From assembly GCA_031401035.1 (NCBI GenBank), contig JANNRA010000123.1, positions 1 to 11,034 of the forward strand: DNA of 11,034 bases, written 5' to 3'. This document shows, one piece after another, positions 1-5,231 of the stretch (positions are counted from its first letter, which is position 1; every line of letters begins with the position of its first letter). The notes under the pieces were generated by a model. It did no database searches, was not told the DNA's origin, and was given only the letters and a program-made list of their open reading frames with translations. Position numbers and translations under genes: made by a program. This DNA is from JANNRA01 sp031401035. GTDB taxonomy: Bacteria > Desulfobacterota > Binatia > HRBIN30 > CADEER01.

Positions 1-980
1 CGCCCCCGCCCGGGGCCCGGCCCGCCCGGCGGGCGGTCGGCACCGGCATCGCCGGGTCTGCCGCGCAGCGGGCGCGGGGCGGCGGCGGCGGGGTCGCGGC
101 CGGCAGCCACGCGATCCCGACTGAGTGGTCCACCACGGCGCTCACGCGCACGCTCCCGCAGCCGATCGCGCTCCGGATCCTCGAGTCGCCGTCGGCCGCG
201 GTTGCGCCTCGGCAGGCCGCCGCTGGCGACGTCGGGACCGGAGTGGTGGTGCAGGCGGTCGACCTCTTCGGGTTCGAGGTAGCGCCAGGCACCTGGCGGC
301 AACTTGCCGAGCCGCAACGGGCCGTAAGCGACGCGCTCGAGCTTCTCGACCGGCAGGCCGACGGCGTCGCACATGCGCCGCACCTGGCGGTTCTTGCCCT
401 CGGCGACAGTGACGCTGATCCAGGCCTTCTTCGGACTCGACTCGACCAGCCGCACTTCGGCCGGCGCCGTCGTGCCGTCCGGCAGGCGCACGCCGCGCGC
501 CAGCGCCGCCAGCTGCCCGGCCTGCGGCACGCCGCGCACCTTGACGTGGTAGGTTTTGCGAATGCCGTAGCGCGGGTGGGTCAGCCGCAACGCCAGGGCG
601 CCGTCGTTGGTGAGCACCAGCAGGCCGGCGGAGTGGTAGTCGAGGCGGCCGACGGGGAAGACGCGCTGGCGCACGCCGATCAAGAGGTCGCGCACGGTCG
701 GGCGGCCCTCGGGGTCGAGCAGCGTCGTGACGACGCCGACCGGCTTGTTGAGCAGAATATAGACCGGCGGCGCCGCCAGGCGCAGCCCCTTGCCGTCAAT
801 CGCGATGCGATCCTTCTGCGGATTCGCCTTCGTCCCGAGCTCCGTGACTTTCTTCCCGTTCAGCGTCACCCGACCGGCGCGGATCATCAGCTCCGCCGTC
901 CGCCGCGAGCTCACCCCCGCCTGGCTGAGGATCTTCTGTAAGCGCTCGCCACTCGTCGGCGTCGTCGATGTTGGTTTCAT
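1..980 (-). CDS. rluB: 23S rRNA pseudouridine synthase, RluB type (3' end runs off the window)
   Basis: Predicted to isomerise a uridine of 23S rRNA to pseudouridine (U2605 in the E. coli RluB family) during 50S assembly in the cytoplasm. An N-terminal S4 RNA-binding domain is visible at about residues 12-58 (starts ERLQKILSQAGVSSRR). The catalytic motif GRLDYHSAGLL follows, with the nucleophile Asp at about residue 114. Near the end of the core are KNRQVRRM and a GPLRLGKLPPGAWRYL block. The core ends near residue 245. The frame stays open for a further ~80 residues of Arg/Pro/Gly/Ala-rich low-complexity tail, with no stop before base 1. I chose the ATG at 980 because AGGAG lies 7 bases upstream and the S4 domain begins soon after. 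The gene starts inside scpB and overlaps it by 185 bases in another frame. RsuA/RluE/RluF are alternatives within the family, but the S4 sequence looks most like RluB. Confidence 0.93.
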   Translation of the reverse strand, partial: MKPTSTTPTSGERLQKILSQAGVSSRRTAELMIRAGRVTLNGKKVTELGTKANPQKDRIAIDGKGLRLAAPPVYILLNKPVGVVTTLLDPEGRPTVRDLLIGVRQRVFPVGRLDYHSAGLLVLTNDGALALRLTHPRYGIRKTYHVKVRGVPQAGQLAALARGVRLPDGTTAPAEVRLVESSPKKAWISVTVAEGKNRQVRRMCDAVGLPVEKLERVAYGPLRLGKLPPGAWRYLEPEEVDRLHHHSGPDVASGGLPRRNRGRRRLEDPERDRLRERARERRGGPLSRDRVAAGRDPAAAAPRPLRGRPGDAGADRPPGGPGPGRG

Positions 981-1641
981 CCTCCGGCTCCTGGACCGGA
1001 CCAATTTCCTTCAGCGCCGGCAACTGGGTCAGGTCGTTGAGCCCGAACACTTCGAGGAATTCGGGCGTCGTAGCGTACATCAGCGGCCGGCCCACCGCCT
1101 CCTTGCGGCCGGCGATCTTGATCAGTTTGCGCGCCAGCAAGGTGGCGATGGCGCTGTCGGCGTCGACGCCGCGCACCGCCTCGACCTCGGCGCGTGTCGC
1201 CGGCTGCTTGTAGGCGACCACCGCCAGGGTCTCGAGCGCGGCGCGCCCGAGGCGCGCGGGTCGCTCGCGCAGCAGCGCCCGCACCCAGACGGCATGCGCT
1301 GGGGCGCTGCGGAACTGGAATCCGCCGGCCACCGCCACCAGCTCGATGCCGCGCCCCGGCCGCGCGTACTCGGCGGTCAGGCGCTCGAGCGCCGCCTTGA
1401 CCTCCTTCGCCGTCGGGCCCGCGAGCACGTCCACCAGCCGCTTCAGCGCCAACGGGGTGCCCGACGCAAAGAGCAGGCTCTCGACGATGCCGTCGAGCCG
1501 CTCGCCGAGCGGCGCCACCTCCTCGACCAGCCCCGCCTCGTCCATAACCGCGTCTTCGGCCCCAACGGGTACGCTCGTCTCGTCCATCACTGCCTCCACC
1601 CCATCCTCCTCTCCGGCAACGCCGTCGCCCGCGTCACTCAT
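796..1641 (-). CDS. scpB: Segregation and condensation protein B
   Basis: ScpB is the winged-helix kleisin-interacting subunit of the Smc-ScpAB condensin complex, which compacts and segregates the nucleoid. The family hallmark VESLLFASGTPLALKRL is present near the N-terminus. It is followed by the second winged-helix region (LGRAALETLAVVAYKQP, then GRPLMYATTPEFLEVFGL). The protein is 281 residues from the ATG at 1641; the frame is open further upstream, but that stretch overlaps scpA. The ATG is part of ATGAGTGA, so it overlaps the end of scpA by 8 bases, which suggests translational coupling. About 25 residues at the start are acidic and contain a near-repeat (AVMDE twice). The last ~60 residues after EPEDETN are hydrophilic, and their codons are shared with the S4 domain of rluB, so this tail is probably a lineage-specific extension. 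A sequencing frameshift near the end cannot be excluded. Confidence 0.93.
   Translation of the reverse strand: MSDAGDGVAGEEDGVEAVMDETSVPVGAEDAVMDEAGLVEEVAPLGERLDGIVESLLFASGTPLALKRLVDVLAGPTAKEVKAALERLTAEYARPGRGIELVAVAGGFQFRSAPAHAVWVRALLRERPARLGRAALETLAVVAYKQPATRAEVEAVRGVDADSAIATLLARKLIKIAGRKEAVGRPLMYATTPEFLEVFGLNDLTQLPALKEIGPVQEPEDETNIDDADEWRALTEDPQPGGGELAADGGADDPRRSGDAEREESHGARDEGESAEGSHRD
988..992 (-). promoter_or_regulatory. Ribosome binding site of rluB
   Basis: AGGAG on the minus strand, 7 bases before the ATG at 980. It supports this start even though the site and the start codon both lie inside the scpB reading frame. Confidence 0.7.
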
Positions 1642-2479
1642 CGGCCACCGCATCCACCGGCGGCCGGTGCTCTCCGTAATCCTCGAGCAGATCCAGGTGA
1701 ACGCCGGCCGGGTCATCGACGGTCAGCACGATCAGGATCGGCGCCAGGAGCTCCTCCTGCACCGCCTCGACGACGTGCTGCTTGACCAGCTCCAGCACCG
1801 CCAGGAAGGTCACGATGACATAGCCGCGCGTCGGCGCATCGCCGAAGAGGCTGTCGAAGGTGAGGCGGCGCGTCACCGCCAGGGTCTTCAACAGGTCCTC
1901 GATGCGCGTGCGCAGCGAGATGCCCTCGCTCTCCACCTGATGCACCGGATCGGGCTCGGCGCGCACCAGCACGGCGCGGAACGCCTCGAGCAGTTCCCAC
2001 AGGGTGACCTTGACGCGCGGGGCCTGGTCGGGATCGGCCGGCACGCAGTCGGCGTTGGATTCGCGCGCGAAGGTGTCGCGGCGCAACCAGGGCCGCTCGG
2101 CGAGGCCCTCGGCGGCCTCGCGAAAGCGCTGGTACTCGAGCAACTGGCGGACAAGGTCCTCGCGCGGGTCGACCTCCTCGCCCTCCTCCGGCTCAGCCGA
2201 AGGCAGCAGCAGGCGCGACTTCACCAGCGTCAGGGTCGCCGCCATGACCAGGTACTCACCGGCGATATCCAGGTTCAGATTGTGCATGACATCGAGGTAG
2301 CCCAGGTACTGCTCGGTGATCTGCGCCACCGGCAGTTCGCGCACGTCGACCTCGTTCTTCTTGATGAGGTGGAGGAGCAGGTCGAGCGGCCCCTCGAACA
2401 GGTCGAGGTGGACCCGGTACGACCCGATGCCACGCGCGCCGTCGGCGGCCAGATCCCGTTCGTCATTCATGCCGAGCAC
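1634..2479 (-). CDS. scpA: Segregation and condensation protein A (kleisin)
   Basis: ScpA is the kleisin that bridges Smc heads and binds ScpB in the bacterial condensin. The N-terminal kleisin signature VHLDLFEGPLDLLLHLIKK is at about residues 23-41, followed by NEVDVRELPVAQITEQYLGY. The middle is charged and variable, with an acidic EPEEGEEVDPRED linker. The C-terminal winged-helix portion includes TRRLTFDSLF and VTFLAVLELVKQ. The length of 281 residues is normal to slightly long. I preferred the GTG at 2479 over the ATG at 2470 because the purine-rich AGAGGAAG (2489-2496) sits 9 bases upstream of the GTG, whereas it is 18 bases from the ATG. The gene lies 57 bases after trpS and overlaps scpB by 8 bases, so scpA and scpB are made together. 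Confidence 0.95.
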   Translation of the reverse strand: MLGMNDERDLAADGARGIGSYRVHLDLFEGPLDLLLHLIKKNEVDVRELPVAQITEQYLGYLDVMHNLNLDIAGEYLVMAATLTLVKSRLLLPSAEPEEGEEVDPREDLVRQLLEYQRFREAAEGLAERPWLRRDTFARESNADCVPADPDQAPRVKVTLWELLEAFRAVLVRAEPDPVHQVESEGISLRTRIEDLLKTLAVTRRLTFDSLFGDAPTRGYVIVTFLAVLELVKQHVVEAVQEELLAPILIVLTVDDPAGVHLDLLEDYGEHRPPVDAVADE

Positions 2480-2488
2480 CGATTGACG

Positions 2489-2496
2489 CTTCCTCT
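2489..2496 (-). promoter_or_regulatory. Ribosome binding site of scpA
   Basis: AGAGGAAG on the minus strand, 9 bases before the GTG at 2479. It decides between that GTG and the downstream ATG at 2470. Confidence 0.55.
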
Positions 2497-2536
2497 ACCC
2501 CGCTCGGCCGCCCGCTTTCAACGCCGTGCGACGTTT

Positions 2537-3553
2537 CTAGAGATGCATCGCCTCGCGCACCCGCCCCATCGTCTCGGCGGCGGCGGCACGGGCGCGCTGG
2601 TTCCCATCGGCCAGCACGTCGTCGACCAGGCCCGGCGTCTGCGCCAACGCCGCCCGCCGCGCCCGCAGCGGCGCGATCTCGGCGACGACGTGCTTGCTCA
2701 TGATCTTCTTGCAATCGAGGCAGCCGATGCCCGCCGTACGGCAGCCCTCGGTGACTGTCGCCAGCTCCTCCGGCGTACAGTAGACGCGGTGCAGATTGAA
2801 GGCCGGGCAGTCGGCCGGATCGCCGGGGTCGGTGCGGCGGACGCGCCGCGGATCGGTCGCCATGCGCCACAACTTGGTCTCGATCTCCTGATCGGACTCG
2901 GAGAGGTAGACGGCATTGTTGTAGCTCTTGCTCATCTTGCGCCCATCGGTGCCGGGAATCCTCGGGGAGTCGGTGAGCAGCGCCTCGGGTTCGATCAGCG
3001 TCGCGCCATAGAGGTGGTTGAAGCGGCGCGCCACCTCGCGCGTCATCTCCAGGTGCGGCACCTGATCGATGCCGACCGGCACCCCGCGCGCGGCGTAGAG
3101 AAGGATGTCGGCTGCCTGCAGCACCGGGTAGCCGAGCATGCCGTAGTTGAGCTGGCTCATGGCGCTGTCGTCGTCGCCGCCGCCGAGCATGCCGAGTTCG
3201 CGCGCCTGCTCTTTGATCGTCGGGTTGCGCAGCAACCACGGTGTGGGGACGATCATCGACAGCAAGAGGTGCAGCTCGGCGTGCTCTTTGACGGCGGACT
3301 GCAGGAAGAGCACCACACGGGCCGGGTCGAGCCCGGCGGCGAGCCAGTCGAGCACCATGTCGTGCGTACTGGCGCGGATGCCCGCCGTGTCCTGCCAGCC
3401 GGTGGTCAGGGCGTGCCAGTCGGCGACGAAGTAGAAGCACTGCGCCTCGTCCTGCAGGCGGATCCAGTTGCGCAGCGCGCCGCGCAGGTGCCCGAGGTGC
3501 AGCCGGCCGGTCGGCCGGCAGCCGCTGACGATCCGCTGCCGCCCCGCCGTCAT
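2537..3553 (-). CDS. trpS: Tryptophanyl-tRNA synthetase with a probable [4Fe-4S] cysteine motif
   Basis: Charges tRNA-Trp with tryptophan using ATP in the cytoplasm (class I synthetase). The HIGH-type motif PTGRLHLGHLRGAL is at about residues 15-28 and KMSKS at about 206-210. Between them are the tryptophan-pocket and dimer segments QLNYGMLGYPVLQAADILLY and GIDQVPHLE. The protein is 338 residues from the ATG at 3553, which is typical. A GTG two codons earlier (3559) is an alternative start, but the ATG better matches the short N-termini of homologues. Four cysteines at about 249, 271, 278 and 281 have the spacing C-x21-C-x6-C-x2-C, ending GCLDCKK. Thermotoga maritima TrpRS binds a [4Fe-4S] cluster with a nearly identical pattern (C-x22-C-x6-C-x2-C), so I infer a cluster here. 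The gene follows the M50 protease by 39 bases and precedes scpA by 57, so it is probably in one transcript with both. Confidence 0.97.
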   Translation of the reverse strand: MTAGRQRIVSGCRPTGRLHLGHLRGALRNWIRLQDEAQCFYFVADWHALTTGWQDTAGIRASTHDMVLDWLAAGLDPARVVLFLQSAVKEHAELHLLLSMIVPTPWLLRNPTIKEQARELGMLGGGDDDSAMSQLNYGMLGYPVLQAADILLYAARGVPVGIDQVPHLEMTREVARRFNHLYGATLIEPEALLTDSPRIPGTDGRKMSKSYNNAVYLSESDQEIETKLWRMATDPRRVRRTDPGDPADCPAFNLHRVYCTPEELATVTEGCRTAGIGCLDCKKIMSKHVVAEIAPLRARRAALAQTPGLVDDVLADGNQRARAAAAETMGRVREAMHL

Positions 3554-3592
3554 GGCCACCCCGCACTCATGGCCGCCCCGCTCCGCGTCGCC

Positions 3593-4219
3593 TCACAGCA
3601 GCACCCGCAGCAGCGAACGCGTCAGCGGCCCGACCACCTGGCTCAGCACGCCGGTGAACAGCAGCGCCATGACAATCAACATCCCATACGGTTCGAGGCG
3701 AGCCAAGATCACCGCCGCCTGGGGCGGCAACAGCCCGACCAGGACGCGGCCGCCATCGAGCGGCAGGATGGGCAGCAGGTTGAACACCGCCAGGACGATA
3801 TTGACCGTCACGCCGACCGCCGCCACCAGTCCGACGATCTCCCAGCCGGCGGCGGCACTGAGCGCGTGCAGGGCCGCCCAGGCCAGCGCCTGCAGCAGGT
3901 TGCTGCCCGGACCGGCGATGGCGACGATAGCCATGTCGCGCTGCGGGTGGCGCAGGCGCGAGAAATTCACCGGCACCGGCTTGGCCCAGCCGAAGATGAA
4001 CGGCGAACCGCTCCAGGTGAGCAGCAACGGCAGAACGACGCTGCCAAAGGGATCGATGTGCGGCAGCGGGTTGAGGGTCAGCCGCCCGGCACGGGCGGCC
4101 GTGTCGTCGCCGAGCCGGTTCGCCACCCAGCCATGCGCGATCTCGTGCACGATGATGGCGATGAGGACCGGCGGGCCGATCAGGGCGAGGCGGAGGAGAA
4201 ATCCAGAGACGTCCGACAC
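3593..4219 (-). CDS. Small site-2 protease (peptidase family M50)
   Basis: A polytopic membrane zinc protease of the short, PDZ-less M50 group often found beside trpS and scpA. The substrate is unknown. The zinc-binding HEIAH is at residues 25-29 inside the first hydrophobic segment. The third ligand region NLLPILPLDGGR carries Asp155. The conserved RLTLNPLPHIDPFGS and IAGPGSNLL segments are also present. Hydrophobic stretches near residues 8-28, 95-125, 127-153 and 178-198 fit several membrane helices. The length of 208 residues is normal for this group. The GTG at 4219 is used because it gives the usual ~24 residues before HExxH. No Shine-Dalgarno sequence is visible; upstream is the T-rich flank of a hairpin. 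How this gene is translated and transcribed is therefore unclear. The family assignment is firm, but the role is not known. Confidence 0.93.
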   Translation of the reverse strand: MSDVSGFLLRLALIGPPVLIAIIVHEIAHGWVANRLGDDTAARAGRLTLNPLPHIDPFGSVVLPLLLTWSGSPFIFGWAKPVPVNFSRLRHPQRDMAIVAIAGPGSNLLQALAWAALHALSAAAGWEIVGLVAAVGVTVNIVLAVFNLLPILPLDGGRVLVGLLPPQAAVILARLEPYGMLIVMALLFTGVLSQVVGPLTRSLLRVLL

Positions 4220-4228
4220 ACGCTAGCG

Positions 4229-4332
4229 GTATCAGAAAAAGAAAAGACTGCACACGGAGGCACGGCGGGGACGCGGCTGGGCCACCGGCAGGAACTCTCC
4301 GTGTCTCCGTGCCTGCGTGTGCAGTCCTTTCT
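4229..4332 (-). terminator. Long imperfect hairpin with T-rich flank (terminator-like palindromic repeat)
   Basis: Bases 4240-4265 pair with 4307-4332, about 24 of 26 positions matching, with a loop of 41 bases. The core is ACTGCACACGGAGGCACGG against its near-perfect complement. On the minus strand the stem runs into TCTTTTCTTTTTCTG, as expected for a Rho-independent terminator after xerD. The right arm and loop (4297-4320) hold three imperfect 8-base units (CTCCGTGT, CTCCGTGC, CTGCGTGT). This CTCCGTG style recalls palindromic repeats dispersed in intergenic regions of many GC-rich bacteria, so it may be a repeat element that also terminates. The T-tract ends only about 10 bases before the M50 start. 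Confidence 0.6.
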
Positions 4333-4339
4333 CAGGCCC

Positions 4340-5224
4340 TCAGCCGCGCGGATGAAACTTGCGGTGCACATCGCGCAGGCGCTCGCGCGCCACGTGGGTG
4401 TAGATCTCGGTGGTGGCGATGTCGGCATGGCCGAGCATCAGCTGCACCGCGCGCAGATCGGCGCCGCCCTCGACCAGGTGGGTCGCGAAGGCGTGCCGCA
4501 GCGTGTGCGGGCTGATGTGCCCGGCAAGACCCGCCAACAGCGCGCGTTTGTTCAGGCGCTGCCAGAATCCCTGGCGGGTCATCGGCCGTCCGGCACGGGT
4601 GATGAAGAGATGCGGACTGAGCTGGTTGGCGAGGATCTGCGGCCGCACGTCGCGCAGATAGATCTCCAGGCGATCGCGCGCGACGCGCCCGATCGGCACG
4701 GCGCGCTCCTTGCGGCCCTTACCCATTACCGTCAGGTAGCCCGCCTCGAGCCGTACCTGGACCATGGTGATCCCCACCGCCTCGGAGACGCGCAGGCCCG
4801 CAGCGTAGATCAGTTCGATCATGGCCAGGTCGCGCTGCACGAGCGGGTCCGGATCGCCGACGCCGAGCAGCTGCGCCACGGCCGTCGGCGAGAGACTCTT
4901 CGGCAGCGGCCGCCCGAGCCGCGGCCGCCGCAGTTCGCGTGCCGGATCGACCGCCAACCGTCCCTCGCGGACGAGGAACGCGAACAGGCCGCGCAGCGCC
5001 GCCAGCAGCCGCGCCCGACTGCGCGCCGCCAGCCCGCGCCGCTGCTCCGCCTCGAGAAACGTCACCAGGTGTCCCGCCAGCACCGCTTCCGGCGTACGCA
5101 CGCCCTGCGCCTTGAGCGAGCGCACCAGCGCGACGCAGTCGGCCCCGTAGGCCGCCAGCGTATGCGGCGAGACGCGCCGTTCGGCCGCCAGCCAGGTCAG
5201 GTAGCGATCGACCGCCGCGTCCAT
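4340..5224 (-). CDS. xerD: Site-specific tyrosine recombinase XerD
   Basis: Predicted partner of XerC in resolving chromosome dimers at dif, acting at the septum. The protein is 294 residues, the usual XerD size. The N-terminal SAM-like core-binding domain covers about residues 1-90 and the catalytic domain about 108-294. All catalytic residues are visible: Arg145 in AAGLRVSE, Lys169 in GKGRKER, His240 and Arg243 in SPHTLRHAFATH, His266 in LGHADIATT and nucleophile Tyr275 in EIYTHV. The C-terminal HRKFHPRG resembles the XerD rather than the XerC ending. The start ATG lies 7 bases after the glnD stop with AAGGG just upstream, so it is probably co-translated with glnD. The frame is open upstream, but that stretch is inside glnD. 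It is not associated with an integron or phage here; the context is chromosomal housekeeping. Confidence 0.95.
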   Translation of the reverse strand: MDAAVDRYLTWLAAERRVSPHTLAAYGADCVALVRSLKAQGVRTPEAVLAGHLVTFLEAEQRRGLAARSRARLLAALRGLFAFLVREGRLAVDPARELRRPRLGRPLPKSLSPTAVAQLLGVGDPDPLVQRDLAMIELIYAAGLRVSEAVGITMVQVRLEAGYLTVMGKGRKERAVPIGRVARDRLEIYLRDVRPQILANQLSPHLFITRAGRPMTRQGFWQRLNKRALLAGLAGHISPHTLRHAFATHLVEGGADLRAVQLMLGHADIATTEIYTHVARERLRDVHRKFHPRG

Positions 5225-5231
5225 CGGCCCT

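Noticed and set aside
4236..4336. CRISPR-like repeats from the repeated CTCCGTG units
   Set aside because: The units are 8 bases, imperfect, directly adjacent and without spacers. They form part of a hairpin.
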